Part shown: positions 16,568 to 25,502 of the stretch, piece after piece
Layout of the letters: each line of letters starts with the position of its first letter
Position numbering within the stretch: position 1 is the stretch's first letter
Source: Pseudomonas lini
GTDB taxonomy: Bacteria; Pseudomonadota; Gammaproteobacteria; Pseudomonadales; Pseudomonadaceae
Length of the DNA: 64,000 bases
Assembly: GCF_001042905.1 (NCBI RefSeq)
Contig: NZ_JYLB01000009.1
Coordinates: 186,001-250,000 of the forward strand
Reading direction: 5' to 3'
Made by a program: the position numbers and the translations under genes
The notes under the pieces: model-generated
Database searches by the model: none
Seen by the model: the letters and a program-made list of their open reading frames with translations, nothing else
Told to the model about the DNA's origin: nothing

Positions 16568-17233
16568 ATGGATAAATGGATTGAATTGGTCAAGGCCAAA
16601 ATGAGTGAACTCAAAGTCACTCAAGAGATACTCGCCGAGCGCATCGGAATGTCCCAGGGCGGCGTCGGCCATTGGCTGAATAAACGTCGTCAGCCCCGCA
16701 TCCAAGAGATGAACCGTGTCTTGCAGGCGCTGGGGATGGACTATCTGGAAGTCGCGATGGTGATCAGGGAACCGCAGATCTCACAGGATGAAGAGATCTC
16801 TCTGGCGCAAAAGTACAACCCGTACTTTCGCTACCCGGTCAGTGACTGGCGGGAAACCGGGGAGGTGCGCGACGGGGAGTTATTGACCTACGGAGCTTCA
16901 TCGGCTGTCAGCAAACCGCGCTTCGAGCTGTCCGATTACCACGCACAGGGCGCGGCGTTCTGGCTGGTGGTGGTCGGCGATGCGATGACCGCGCCCACGG
17001 GTGTGAGCATTGCCGCGGACATGTTGATTCTGGTGGACCCGGCCATCGTGCCGGAGCCTGGCAAACTGGTGATCGCCCAATGGCCCGGCAGCGCCGAGGC
17101 GGTTTTTCGCAAACTGATCGAAGAGGGCGGGCAGCGTTATCTGGTCCCGCTCAATCCGACCTATCCGAAAGCCCTTTACACCGAAGAATGCCGAATCATC
17201 GGCGTGGTGGTTCAGGCGACTGCCAAATTCTAA
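16568..17233 (+). CDS. CI/PrtR-like transcriptional repressor with inactive S24 domain
   Basis: The 221-residue protein has an N-terminal XRE helix-turn-helix (residues 5-60, VTQEILAERIGMSQGGVGHWL) and a C-terminal LexA/CI S24-type domain (about 85-215). The nucleophile motif, normally GDSM, reads GDAM (residues 137-140): the catalytic serine is alanine. The dyad lysine remains (Lys182 in VFRKL). I also see no Ala-Gly or Cys-Gly cleavage dipeptide in the linker (residues 60-130). If the reading is right, it cannot undergo RecA-stimulated self-cleavage and should be regulated otherwise. No phage or pyocin genes are next to it. The divergent DUF6124 gene is the nearest candidate target. Confidence 0.85.
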   Translation: MDKWIELVKAKMSELKVTQEILAERIGMSQGGVGHWLNKRRQPRIQEMNRVLQALGMDYLEVAMVIREPQISQDEEISLAQKYNPYFRYPVSDWRETGEVRDGELLTYGASSAVSKPRFELSDYHAQGAAFWLVVVGDAMTAPTGVSIAADMLILVDPAIVPEPGKLVIAQWPGSAEAVFRKLIEEGGQRYLVPLNPTYPKALYTEECRIIGVVVQATAKF

Positions 17234-17235
17234 TC

Positions 17236-17267
17236 AGATCGGTCCTCGCAAAGCGTAGGACCGATCT
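17236..17267. terminator. Hairpin between convergent genes, probable bidirectional terminator
   Basis: An 11-bp perfect stem (AGATCGGTCCT/AGGACCGATCT) with a 10-base loop follows the repressor stop and precedes the end of liuD. The T-runs are short, so termination is likely but not certain. Confidence 0.55.
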
Positions 17268-17272
17268 TCATT

Positions 17273-19228
17273 TCACGCGTGTTCCAACTCCACCAAGGCA
17301 CTGCCTTCGCTGACCATCTCGCCTTCCTGGCAATACAACGCCTTGATAATCCCCGCGTGGGGCGCGCGAATGCTGTGCTCCATTTTCATCGCTTCCAGCA
17401 CCACCAATTGCGCCCCGGCGTCGACCGTTTGCCCGGCCTCCACCAGCACTCGCACGATGCTGCCGTTCATGGGGGCGGTGAGGCCGCCTTGATGGCTGTG
17501 ACTGGCTTCGACAGCGCTGATCGGGTCGTAGGCCTCGATGCGGCGCAGCTCACCGTCCCATTGCAGATACAGCGTATCGCCACGGCGGATGGCCCGATGC
17601 TGGCGGCGCAAGCCGTTGTGTTCGGTCAGCAGGTATTCACCCTTGAGCTGGGCGGTATGAGCGTCGGCATCGCCCAGGGTCAGCGCCCGGTCTTGCCCTT
17701 CGCAACTCAAATGCAGGGTGATTTCTGTCGGCAGTCCGGCACGGAATCCGTTGCTGATACCCCAAGGCGAACTCAGGTCATCAGCGCGGGTCGTGCTCGG
17801 CTGGCTCTGGGCAAATGCCTGCGCGGCCGCTTGCCAGAATTCATCGCTGAGGTCTGAAGGTGCTGGCAGCAGTTGTTCCTGATAACGCGGAATAAAACCG
17901 GTATCCAGCTCCGCCGCGGCAAATGCAGGGTGGCCGATGATCCGGCGCAGGAAGTTGATGTTGGTTTTCAGGCCGCCAATGGCAAACTCATCAAGCATAC
18001 TCAGCAACCGCAGCCGCGCCTGCTCACGGTCTTCGCCCCAGGCAATCAGCTTGCCGAGCATCGGGTCGTAGAACGGCGAAATCTCGTCGCCTTCTTCGAC
18101 GCCACTGTCCACGCGACGCCCCGGTCCTTCGGCGGATTCGCGGTACAACGCCAGACGCCCGGTGGCCGGCAGGAAATCATGGCCCGGGTCTTCGGCGTAC
18201 AGCCGCACTTCGATCGCATGGCCGATCAGCGGCACCTGGTCTTGAGTCATTGGCAGCGCTTCACCGCGAGCCACGCGAATCTGCCAGGCCACCAGGTCGA
18301 GGCCGGTGATGGCTTCGGTGACCGGGTGTTCAACTTGCAAGCGCGTGTTCATCTCCATGAAGAAGAACTCACCGCGCGCATCCAGCAGAAACTCCACGGT
18401 GCCGGCACCGACGTAACCGATGGCCTGGGCCGAGCGCACAGCGGCTTCACCCATGGCCCGACGCAATTCCGGGCTCAGGCCCGGAGCCGGCGCTTCTTCG
18501 ACGACTTTCTGATGCCGGCGCTGAATCGAGCAATCACGTTCGTTGAGGTACAGGCAGTTGCCATGCTGGTCGGCGAATACCTGGATTTCCACGTGGCGTG
18601 GTTTGAGCAGGTATTTTTCCACCAACATTCGCGAATCGCCGAACGAGGACAGCGCTTCACGTTGTGCCGAGGCCAGGGCTTCGGCCAGTTGGCTGACATC
18701 CTCGACCACTTTCATGCCTTTACCGCCACCGCCCGCCGTGGCTTTGAGCAGCACCGGATAACCGATGCGTTCGCAGGCGTCGCGGAAGGTGTCGAGGTCC
18801 TGAGCTTCGCCGTGATAGCCGGGCACCAGTGGCACGCCGGCGGTTTCCATCAAGGCTTTGGCCGCGGACTTGCTGCCCATGGCGTCAATGGCCGAGGCAG
18901 GCGGGCCGAGAAAGATCAGGCCGGCCGCTTCGATCGCTCGGGCGAACCCGGCGTTTTCCGAGAGAAAACCATAACCGGGATGAATCGCCTGAGCGCCGCT
19001 GGCTTTCGCGGCAGCGATTAGTTTGTCGATTTGTAGGTAACTGTCGGCGGCTTTGCTGCCGCCCAGGTCGACGCGGATATCGGCTTCGCGGCTGTGCCGG
19101 GCGTCACGGTCGGTGGCGCTGTGCACGGCCACGGTGGTCAGGCCCAGAGCCTTGGCGGTGCGCATCACTCGGCAAGCGATTTCGCCGCGGTTGGCCACCA
19201 GCAAGGTGGTGAGAACAGGTGCGCTCAT
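17273..19228 (-). CDS. liuD: Methylcrotonyl-CoA carboxylase, biotin-containing alpha subunit
   Basis: ATG 19228 (MSAPVLTTLLVANRGEIACRV) overlaps the liuC stop by one base (TGATG). The 651-residue protein has the biotin carboxylase N-domain (NRGEIACRVMRTAKALGL), the ATP-grasp domain (KATAGGGGKGMK near residue 163), the carboxylase C-domain and a C-terminal biotinyl domain with the biotinylated lysine in EAMKMEHS (near 617). It carboxylates biotin for 3-methylcrotonyl-CoA carboxylation in leucine degradation and works with LiuB. It is the last gene of liuABCD, under LiuR control. Confidence 0.93.
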   Translation of the reverse strand: MSAPVLTTLLVANRGEIACRVMRTAKALGLTTVAVHSATDRDARHSREADIRVDLGGSKAADSYLQIDKLIAAAKASGAQAIHPGYGFLSENAGFARAIEAAGLIFLGPPASAIDAMGSKSAAKALMETAGVPLVPGYHGEAQDLDTFRDACERIGYPVLLKATAGGGGKGMKVVEDVSQLAEALASAQREALSSFGDSRMLVEKYLLKPRHVEIQVFADQHGNCLYLNERDCSIQRRHQKVVEEAPAPGLSPELRRAMGEAAVRSAQAIGYVGAGTVEFLLDARGEFFFMEMNTRLQVEHPVTEAITGLDLVAWQIRVARGEALPMTQDQVPLIGHAIEVRLYAEDPGHDFLPATGRLALYRESAEGPGRRVDSGVEEGDEISPFYDPMLGKLIAWGEDREQARLRLLSMLDEFAIGGLKTNINFLRRIIGHPAFAAAELDTGFIPRYQEQLLPAPSDLSDEFWQAAAQAFAQSQPSTTRADDLSSPWGISNGFRAGLPTEITLHLSCEGQDRALTLGDADAHTAQLKGEYLLTEHNGLRRQHRAIRRGDTLYLQWDGELRRIEAYDPISAVEASHSHQGGLTAPMNGSIVRVLVEAGQTVDAGAQLVVLEAMKMEHSIRAPHAGIIKALYCQEGEMVSEGSALVELEHA

Positions 19229-20043
19229 CAACGCGGCTCCTTGAGGGTGGTTTCGGCTTGCCAGGTTGGCGAGCGTTTTTGCAGGAAGGCGCGCAGGCCT
19301 TCCTGGCCTTCGGGACTGACGCGGATTCGGGCGATGGCATTCTCGGTGTAGCGCCGCAGCGCTGGGGTCAGCGCGCCGTGGCCGACCTCACGCAGCAAAT
19401 CCTTGCTGGCGCGCATGGCCGCCGGGCTGTTGAGCAGCAGGTTGTCGATCCACTGATCGACTTTCTGCTCCAGTTCAGCCATCGGGTAGCTTTCCGACAA
19501 CAAGCCGATTTCCCGAGCCCGTTGCCCGCCGAAACGTTCGGCGGTCAAGGCATAGCGCCGTGCCGCGCGTTCGCCGATGGCTTGCACCACGAACGGGCTG
19601 ATGACCGCCGGCGCCAGGCCGATGCGCACTTCCGACAGGCAGAACTGTGCGTCGTCGGCGCCGATGGCCATGTCGCAGCAGCTGATCAGGCCCAGCGCGC
19701 CACCATAGGCCGCGCCTTGCACCACCGCCACGGTCGGGATTTTCAGCTTGGCGAGGTTGTACATCAACTCCGCCAGTTCCCGGGCGTCGTCGAGGTTGGT
19801 GTGGTAATCGAGTTCGGCCGATTGCTGCATCCAGGCCAGATCGGCACCGGCGCTGAAATGCTTGCCGCGACCGCGGATCAACAGAAAACGCAGACTGGCA
19901 TCGCTCGACACTTTGTCCAGCGCGAGGATCAGTTCGCGGATCATTTCGGCGTTGAAGGCGTTGTTCTTTTCTTCACGGCTGAGCCACAAGGTCGCAAAAC
20001 CCCTTGGATCGGTCAGCAGTTCGAGGGTATTGAAGTCGCTCAT
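19228..20043 (-). CDS. liuC: Enoyl-CoA hydratase family: methylglutaconyl-CoA hydratase
   Basis: ATG 20043 (MSDFNTLELLTDPRGFATL) gives 271 residues, the usual size; an ATG two codons earlier is possible. Crotonase-fold signatures are present: the oxyanion-hole segment GRGKHFSAGADLAWMQ (near residue 62) and GAAYGGALGLISCCDMAIG (near 108) with the catalytic acid region following. It hydrates 3-methylglutaconyl-CoA to HMG-CoA, the step after LiuBD. It is coupled to liuD downstream, while a REP element separates it from liuB upstream. Confidence 0.92.
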   Translation of the reverse strand: MSDFNTLELLTDPRGFATLWLSREEKNNAFNAEMIRELILALDKVSSDASLRFLLIRGRGKHFSAGADLAWMQQSAELDYHTNLDDARELAELMYNLAKLKIPTVAVVQGAAYGGALGLISCCDMAIGADDAQFCLSEVRIGLAPAVISPFVVQAIGERAARRYALTAERFGGQRAREIGLLSESYPMAELEQKVDQWIDNLLLNSPAAMRASKDLLREVGHGALTPALRRYTENAIARIRVSPEGQEGLRAFLQKRSPTWQAETTLKEPR

Positions 20044-20069
20044 ATTCATCCGTCTCCACAACTCTATTC

Positions 20070-20163
20070 TGTAGGAGCGAGGCTTGCCCGCGAAGGAAGC
20101 GCCGCGGTGTACCTGTTGCACCGCGTCATGCCTGTTCGCGGGCAAGCCTCGCTCCTACAAGGT
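20070..20163. repeat. REP doublet inside the liu operon
   Basis: Inverted TGTAGGAGCGAGGCTTGCCC units flank about 35 bp in the gap between liuB and liuC. Confidence 0.85.
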
Positions 20164-20167
20164 CGGA

Positions 20168-21775
20168 TTACATCCGGAACACGCCGAAGCGGCTCGGTTC
20201 GATTGGCGCATTCAGCGACGCCGACAAGGCCAGGGCCAACACGTCGCGGGTCTGCGCCGGGTCGATAACGCCGTCGTCCCACAGTCGAGCGCTGGAATAA
20301 TAGGGATGCCCCTGTTCTTCGTATTGATCGAGGATCGGTTGCTTGATCTCGGCTTCCTGCTCGGCGCTGAAACCATGACCACCGCGCTCGGCTTGCTCAC
20401 GCTTGACCTGCACCAGCACGCCCGCCGCCTGTTCGGCCCCCATCACGCCAATCCGTGCGTTCGGCCACATCCACAGGAAGCGTGGATCGTAGGCCCGACC
20501 GCACATGCCGTAGTTACCGGCGCCGAAGCTGCCGCCGATGATCACGGTGAATTTCGGCACCTTGGCACAGGCCACGGCGGTCACCAGTTTCGCACCGTGT
20601 TTGGCAATGCCGCCGGCTTCGTATTTCTGGCCGACCATGAAGCCGGTAATGTTTTGCAGAAATAGCAATGGAATGCCGCGCTGGCAGGCCAGTTCGATAA
20701 AGTGCGCGCCTTTCTGCGCGGCTTCGGCGAAGAGGATGCCATTGTTGGCGAGGATCGCGATCGGGTAACCGTGCAGGTGGGCAAAGCCGCACACCAATGT
20801 CGTGCCGAACAATGCCTTGAATTCATCGAACACCGAGCCGTCCACCAGGCGCGCGATCACTTCGCGCACGTCGAATGGTTGCTTGGCGTCCGCCGACACC
20901 ACGCCGTACAACTCGTCGCTGCTGTACAGCGGCGCGATCGGCGTGCGTTGTTGCAGTTCACCGAGCTTGCGCCAATTGAGGTTGGCGACGCTGCGCCGGG
21001 CCAATGCGAGGGCGTGTTCATCGCTCTCGGCGTAATGGTCGGCGACACCGGAAATCTTGCAGTGCACATCGGCCCCGCCGAGGTCTTCGGCGCTGACCAC
21101 TTCACCCGTCGCGGCTTTCACCAGCGGTGGGCCGGCGAGGAAAATCGTTGCCTGCTGACGGACCATGATCGCTTCATCGGCCATCGCGGGTACGTAAGCG
21201 CCCCCGGCGGTGCACGAGCCCATGACCACCGCAATCTGCGGAATGCCCATGGCGCTCATGTTGGCCTGGTTGAAGAAGATCCGCCCGAAGTGTTCGCGGT
21301 CCGGGAATACTTCGTCCTGACGCGGCAAGTTGGCGCCGCCGGAGTCCACCAGATAAATGCAGGGCAGGCGATTTTGCTGGGCGATGGTTTGCGCGCGCAG
21401 GTGTTTTTTTACGGTCAGCGGATAGTACGAGCCGCCTTTCACGGTGGCATCGTTGGCGACGATCATGCATTCGACGCCTTCCACCCGGCCGATTCCGGCA
21501 ATCACACCAGCGGCGGGAACGTCTTCGCCGTACACCGCGTAGGCCGCCAGTTGGCTGATTTCGAGAAATGGCGAACCCGGATCGAGCAGACGATTGATCC
21601 GTTCACGCGGCAGCAGTTTGCCCCGCGATGTATGCCGTTCTTGAGCCTTCGGGCCGCCACCTTGCTGCACTTGCGCGAGCAGGGTGTGCAGGGCGTCGAC
21701 CTGTTTGAGCATCGCCGCGCTGTTGGCCGCGAACTCCGCCGAACGGGGATTGAGCTGGGTATGCAGGATAGCCAT
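20168..21775 (-). CDS. liuB: Methylcrotonyl-CoA carboxylase, carboxyltransferase beta subunit
   Basis: The 535-residue protein has both halves of the acyl-CoA carboxyltransferase fold: the N-terminal half with LLPRERINRLLDPGSPFLEIS and the C-terminal half with QNITGFMVGQKYEAGGIAKHGAKLV and GGSFGAGNYGMCGRAYDPRFLWMWPNARIGVMG. It transfers carboxylate from LiuD-bound biotin to 3-methylcrotonyl-CoA. It starts 12 bp after liuA and is clearly co-transcribed with it. Confidence 0.94.
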   Translation of the reverse strand: MAILHTQLNPRSAEFAANSAAMLKQVDALHTLLAQVQQGGGPKAQERHTSRGKLLPRERINRLLDPGSPFLEISQLAAYAVYGEDVPAAGVIAGIGRVEGVECMIVANDATVKGGSYYPLTVKKHLRAQTIAQQNRLPCIYLVDSGGANLPRQDEVFPDREHFGRIFFNQANMSAMGIPQIAVVMGSCTAGGAYVPAMADEAIMVRQQATIFLAGPPLVKAATGEVVSAEDLGGADVHCKISGVADHYAESDEHALALARRSVANLNWRKLGELQQRTPIAPLYSSDELYGVVSADAKQPFDVREVIARLVDGSVFDEFKALFGTTLVCGFAHLHGYPIAILANNGILFAEAAQKGAHFIELACQRGIPLLFLQNITGFMVGQKYEAGGIAKHGAKLVTAVACAKVPKFTVIIGGSFGAGNYGMCGRAYDPRFLWMWPNARIGVMGAEQAAGVLVQVKREQAERGGHGFSAEQEAEIKQPILDQYEEQGHPYYSSARLWDDGVIDPAQTRDVLALALSASLNAPIEPSRFGVFRM

Positions 21776-21787
21776 GTGCAGCTCCGT

Positions 21788-22951
21788 TTAGCGGGTTTCG
21801 TTGAACAGTTCGCGACCGATGAGCATGCGACGGATCTCACTGGTGCCGGCGCCGATTTCGTACAGCTTGGCATCACGCAGCAGACGACCAGCCGGGAATT
21901 CGTTGATGTAGCCGTTACCGCCGAGAATCTGGATCGCGTCGAGGGCCATTCGGGTCGCGCATTCGGCGCTATAGAGGATGACTCCGGCGGCGTCCTTGCG
22001 CGCGGTTTCGCCGCGCTCGCAGGCTTGGGCCACCGCATAGAGGTAGGCGCGGCTGGCATTGAGTTGGGTGTACATGTCGGCGACTTTGCCCTGGATCAGC
22101 TGGAATTCGCCGATGCTCTGGCCGAACTGTTTGCGGTCGTGGATGTACGGAACGATCAGGTCCATGCAGGCCTGCATGATCCCGGTCGGGCCGCCGGAAA
22201 GCACCACGCGCTCGTAGTCGAGGCCACTCATCAGCACTTTCACACCGCCGTTAAGTACGCCGAGGATGTTTTCTTCCGGGACTTCGACGTCATCGAAGAA
22301 CAGCTCGCAGGTGTTCGAACCGCGCATGCCGAGCTTGTCAAACTTGCTGCTGCGGCTGAAGCCTTTCCAGTCGCGTTCGACGATGAACGCGGTGATGCCA
22401 TGCGGGCCTTTTTCCAGGTCGGTCTTGGCGTAGATCACGTAGGTGTTGGCGTCGGGGCCGTTGGTGATCCAGGTCTTGCTGCCGTTGAGCACGTAGTGAT
22501 CGCCGCGTTTGTCGGCGCGCAGTTTCATCGAGACCACGTCGGAGCCGGCATTCGGTTCGCTCATGGCTAAGGCACCGATGTGCTCGCCGCTGATCAGCTT
22601 CGGCAGGTATTTGCTTTTCTGTTCGTGAGTGCCGTTGCGATTGATCTGGTTGACGCACAGGTTGGAGTGAGCGCCGTAAGACAAAGCGACCGAGGCCGAA
22701 CCACGGCTGATTTCTTCCATGATGACCACGTGGGCCAGGTAACCCAGGCCAGCACCGCCGTACTCTTCCGGCACGGTAACGCCCAGCAGGCCCATGTCGC
22801 CGAATTTGCGCCACAGATCAGCCGGGAACAGGTTGTCGATGTCGATCTGAGCGGCGCGCGGGGCGATCTCTTTGGCGACGAAGGACTGAACCTGATCGCG
22901 CAGCATGTCGATGGTTTCACCGAGGGCAAAGTTCAGGGATGGGTAGCTCAT
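21788..22951 (-). CDS. liuA: Isovaleryl-CoA dehydrogenase
   Basis: ATG 22951 (MSYPSLNFALGETIDMLRDQ) has AAGGTG upstream; the longer frame crosses the LiuR-box promoter and is rejected. The 387-residue flavoprotein has the acyl-CoA dehydrogenase layout: N-terminal helical domain, LAMSEPNAGSDVVSMKL (near residue 130), the catalytic-base region LSGGPTGIMQACMDLIVPY (near 250, with glutamate in DYERVVLSGG as in isovaleryl-CoA dehydrogenases) and the C-terminal QILGGNGYINEFPAGRLLRDAK. It oxidises isovaleryl-CoA in leucine catabolism and passes electrons to ETF. It is first in liuABCD and is preceded by two LiuR-type boxes. Confidence 0.93.
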   Translation of the reverse strand: MSYPSLNFALGETIDMLRDQVQSFVAKEIAPRAAQIDIDNLFPADLWRKFGDMGLLGVTVPEEYGGAGLGYLAHVVIMEEISRGSASVALSYGAHSNLCVNQINRNGTHEQKSKYLPKLISGEHIGALAMSEPNAGSDVVSMKLRADKRGDHYVLNGSKTWITNGPDANTYVIYAKTDLEKGPHGITAFIVERDWKGFSRSSKFDKLGMRGSNTCELFFDDVEVPEENILGVLNGGVKVLMSGLDYERVVLSGGPTGIMQACMDLIVPYIHDRKQFGQSIGEFQLIQGKVADMYTQLNASRAYLYAVAQACERGETARKDAAGVILYSAECATRMALDAIQILGGNGYINEFPAGRLLRDAKLYEIGAGTSEIRRMLIGRELFNETR

Positions 22952-23007
22952 GGGACACCTTTTGGCTTTTTTGTAGGGTGGGGAGGGCAGTGATTCGGCT
23001 CTCACCT

Positions 23008-23065
23008 TTACGTTAACGTAAGCCTGTGATGAATGGCTGTCAATCACCCTTTACGTTAACGTCAA
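23008..23065. promoter_or_regulatory. Two LiuR-type operator boxes between liuA and the acyl-CoA synthetase gene
   Basis: Box 1 (23008-23021) is the perfect palindrome TTACGTTAACGTAA. Box 2 (23050-23065, TTTACGTTAACGTCAA) lies 43 bp away, about four helical turns. On the minus strand, TTGACA and TACGTT spaced by 17 bp form a possible liuA promoter overlapping box 1. The motif resembles the MerR-family LiuR sites described for branched-chain amino-acid genes, and a third copy precedes liuR itself. Confidence 0.8.
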
Positions 23066-23108
23066 CTTGAGCGAGAGTAGAGCCAGTTCAAGATTGAAAA
23101 GCGGACCA

Positions 23109-23254
23109 ACCCTGTGGGAGCGACCCGTGGCGAGGGGGCTTGCCCCCGTTGGGCTGCGAAGCGGCCCCAAAATTTCCGATGTACCGAAGATCTTGTGAGT
23201 GCTACGCACTCAAACGGGGGCAAGCCCCCTCGCCACGGGTCGCTCCCACAGGTG
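23109..23254. repeat. Long REP-type palindrome (GTGGCGAGGGGGCTTGCCCCCGTTGGG family)
   Basis: About 145 bp with arms containing GAGGGGGCTTGCCCCCGTTG and its complement, capped by GGGAGCGACCCGTGG. It lies between the LiuR boxes and the ligase start, so it would be in the 5' untranslated region of the ligase mRNA. Confidence 0.85.
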
Positions 23255-23293
23255 ACCGTCGGCAGCCCATTAAAAAAGACAATAGGGGTCGTC

Positions 23294-24988
23294 ATGGATC
23301 AACCCAGTGCAAGCCCGCAGCGCAGCTATACCCGTGGTTCCCAGGACAAAGCCTTGCTGGCGATGACCATCGGTCAGGCGTTCGATAACACGGTCGCGCA
23401 ATACCCGAACGGGGAGGCGCTGGTCGTGCGCCATCAACAGATGCGCTACACCTGGAAGCAGCTGTCAGAGGCCGTCGACCTGCACGCCAGAGCGTTGTTG
23501 GCGTTGGGTTTGCAAACTGGTGACCGGCTCGGCATCTGGGCACCGAATTGTGCCCAGTGGTGCATCAGCCAGTTCGCCAGCGCGAAAATCGGCGTGATCC
23601 TGGTCAACATCAATCCGGCTTACCGTAGTTCCGAACTCGAATACGTGTTGAAGCAGTCCGGTTGCCAATGGCTGGTCTGTGCCGGGGCTTTCAAGACCTC
23701 CGACTATCATGGCATGTTGCAAGGTCTGGCACCGGAACTGGCGGAGCAATCCATCGGCCAGTTGCAGAGCGAACGCCTGCCGGAACTGCGCGGGGTGATC
23801 AGCCTGGATGCGCAGCCGCCATCGGGGTTCCTGCCGTGGTCGCAGCTGACCGATCTGGCGGCCAGCGTGTCGGTCGAGCAATTGCGCGAGCGTCAGGACA
23901 GCCTGCATTTCGACCAAGCGGTAAACATCCAGTACACCTCCGGCACCACCGGTTTCCCCAAGGGCGCGACCCTCAGCCACTACAACATTCTCAACAACGG
24001 TTACATGGTCGGCGAAAGCCTCGGGCTGACCCCCGATGATCGGCTGGTGATTCCGGTGCCGCTGTATCACTGCTTCGGCATGGTCATGGGCAATCTTGGC
24101 TGCGTCACCCACGGCAGCACCATGATTTACCCCAATGACGCCTTCGATCCATTGCTGACGCTGAGCACCGTCGCCGAAGAAAAAGCCACCGCGCTTTACG
24201 GCGTGCCGACCATGTTCATCGCCATGCTCGATCAGCCCAAGCGCGCCGAGTTTGATTTGTCGAGCCTGCGCACCGGGATCATGGCCGGGGCGACCTGTCC
24301 GATCGAGGTGATGCGCCGGGTTATCAGCGAAATGCATATGAGCGAAGTGCAGATTGCCTACGGCATGACGGAAACCAGCCCCGTGTCTTTGCAGACCGGT
24401 CCGTCAGACGAACTGGAATTGCGTGTCACCACCGTTGGCCGTACTCAGCCGCAACTGGAAAGCAAAATCATCGACGAGGCGGGCAATCTGGTACCGCGCG
24501 GCACCATCGGCGAGCTGTGTACTCGAGGCTACAGCGTGATGCTCGGCTACTGGAATAACCCGCAAGGCACCGCCGAGGCTATCGATGAGGCGGGCTGGAT
24601 GCATACCGGTGATCTGGCGAGCATGAACGACGAAGGCTACGTGTGCATCGCCGGGCGTAACAAGGACATGATCATCCGCGGCGGAGAGAATGTTTACCCA
24701 AGGGAGCTGGAAGAGTTCTTCTTCACCCACCCGGCGGTAGCCGACGTGCAGGTGATCGGCATTCCTTGCTCCCGCTACGGCGAAGAGATCGTTGCCTGGA
24801 TCAAATTCCACCCCGGCCACAGCGCCACCGAGCAGGAACTGCAAGCCTGGTGCAAGGAGCGCATCGCGCACTTCAAGACGCCGCGTTACTTCAAGTTCGT
24901 CGAGGAGTTTCCGATGACGGTGACGGGGAAGATTCAGAAGTTTCGGATGCGTGAGATCAGCATCGAGGAGCTCAAAGCGATACTGTAG
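23294..24988 (+). CDS. AMP-binding acyl-CoA synthetase of the liu regulon
   Basis: ATG 23294 has AGGGG five bases upstream; the longer frame reads through a REP element and is rejected. The 564-residue enzyme has the P-loop-like adenylation motif YTSGTTGFPKGAT (near residue 215), YGMTETSP (near 357), the hinge and GRNKDMIIRGGENVYPRELEEFF (near 455), and the catalytic lysine in MTVTGKIQKFRM (near 545). It should activate a fatty or branched short-chain acid to its CoA ester. Its position opposite liuA with shared LiuR boxes suggests isovalerate or a related acid, or acetoacetate. The exact substrate cannot be read from the sequence. Confidence 0.88.
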   Translation: MDQPSASPQRSYTRGSQDKALLAMTIGQAFDNTVAQYPNGEALVVRHQQMRYTWKQLSEAVDLHARALLALGLQTGDRLGIWAPNCAQWCISQFASAKIGVILVNINPAYRSSELEYVLKQSGCQWLVCAGAFKTSDYHGMLQGLAPELAEQSIGQLQSERLPELRGVISLDAQPPSGFLPWSQLTDLAASVSVEQLRERQDSLHFDQAVNIQYTSGTTGFPKGATLSHYNILNNGYMVGESLGLTPDDRLVIPVPLYHCFGMVMGNLGCVTHGSTMIYPNDAFDPLLTLSTVAEEKATALYGVPTMFIAMLDQPKRAEFDLSSLRTGIMAGATCPIEVMRRVISEMHMSEVQIAYGMTETSPVSLQTGPSDELELRVTTVGRTQPQLESKIIDEAGNLVPRGTIGELCTRGYSVMLGYWNNPQGTAEAIDEAGWMHTGDLASMNDEGYVCIAGRNKDMIIRGGENVYPRELEEFFFTHPAVADVQVIGIPCSRYGEEIVAWIKFHPGHSATEQELQAWCKERIAHFKTPRYFKFVEEFPMTVTGKIQKFRMREISIEELKAIL

Positions 24989-25077
24989 GAGCGAGGCTTG
25001 CCCGCGAAGGCGTCGGGTCAGTCGACTCAATGTTGAATGACAAATCGCTTTCGCGGGCAAGCCTCGCTCCTACAGGT
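24985..25077. repeat. REP doublet after the acyl-CoA synthetase
   Basis: Inverted TGTAGGAGCGAGGCTTGCCC units begin right at the ligase stop codon. Confidence 0.85.
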
Positions 25078-25104
25078 ACAGGTTTCGTGAAACACGAGAA
25101 AGCA

Positions 25105-25131
25105 CAAAGGGGAGCCGAAGCTCCCCTTTAA
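25105..25131. terminator. Intrinsic terminator, sRNA end and/or ligase end
   Basis: A 10-bp stem (AAAGGGGAGC/GCTCCCCTTT) with a four-base CGAA loop. It is flanked by T-rich sequence on the plus strand (TTTAATTTTG) and by a weaker T-rich tract on the minus strand, so it may act both ways. Confidence 0.75.
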
Positions 25132-25476
25132 TTTTGTCGTACGTGCTCTTTTTTTATTATTGAGGGGCGGTCTGTTGTTGTTTTTGGCAACCGTGGCCCT
25201 TTACCGCTGTTTTTGTCGATCCCCATCCGGGATCAAGAGCAAACGTATTTTTTTGAGCGCTGATCTACTTTTTCGCTAAGCGATCCAACCAGTTCGGGAG
25301 CTACCTGAAGGTAGTTTTATTGTTCTCTGCCCGGTTGCGGGTTACTTCGAAAAGCACCCTGTAAAGCACATCTTCTCCAAAAAAATCTGTTAGCTGCGTC
25401 TCTGCCGTGTTGTTCTTGTTATGTCAGAGTCGTTACGTCTTATTTTTATTGGTTTGCAGTTTTTATTCTTGTTATG
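25105..25476 (-). ncRNA. crcY: CrcY/CrcZ-type small RNA (Hfq/Crc antagonist)
   Basis: A 650-bp gene-free stretch contains, on the minus strand, a sigma-54 promoter, about 370 nt of non-coding sequence with repeated A-rich motifs and a terminal hairpin. The motifs include AACAAGAATAAAAAC (near 25460), AACAAGAACAAC (near 25415), GAGAACAATAAAAC (near 25318) and AAAAACAACAACAG (near 25177), followed by AATAATAAAAAAAG near the terminator. They match the CA-rich sites that Hfq/Crc bind in CrcZ, CrcY and CrcX. The length and the CbrB-style promoter also fit. CrcY of P. putida, as I recall, lies next to mvaB, as here. The RNA should sequester Hfq/Crc when preferred carbon is scarce. Which family member it is remains less certain than the family. 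Confidence 0.8.
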
Positions 25477-25484
25477 CCATAGAG

Positions 25485-25502
25485 ATAGCAGAAGCCGTGC
25501 CA
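25485..25502 (-). promoter_or_regulatory. Sigma-54 promoter of the Crc-antagonist sRNA
   Basis: On the minus strand TGGCACGGCTTCTGCT matches the -24/-12 consensus TGGCACG-N4-TTGCW with one mismatch. The predicted start is near 25476. Confidence 0.8.

Noticed and set aside
16499..17233. Prophage or pyocin locus around the CI/PrtR-like repressor
   Set aside because: Neighbouring genes are a DUF6124 protein, an sRNA and the liu operon; no phage structural, lysis or integrase genes are visible.
20702..22570. Long plus-strand frame opposite liuB and liuA
   Set aside because: Antisense shadow of conserved enzymes; composition rich in H, R and Q as expected from the reverse frame.
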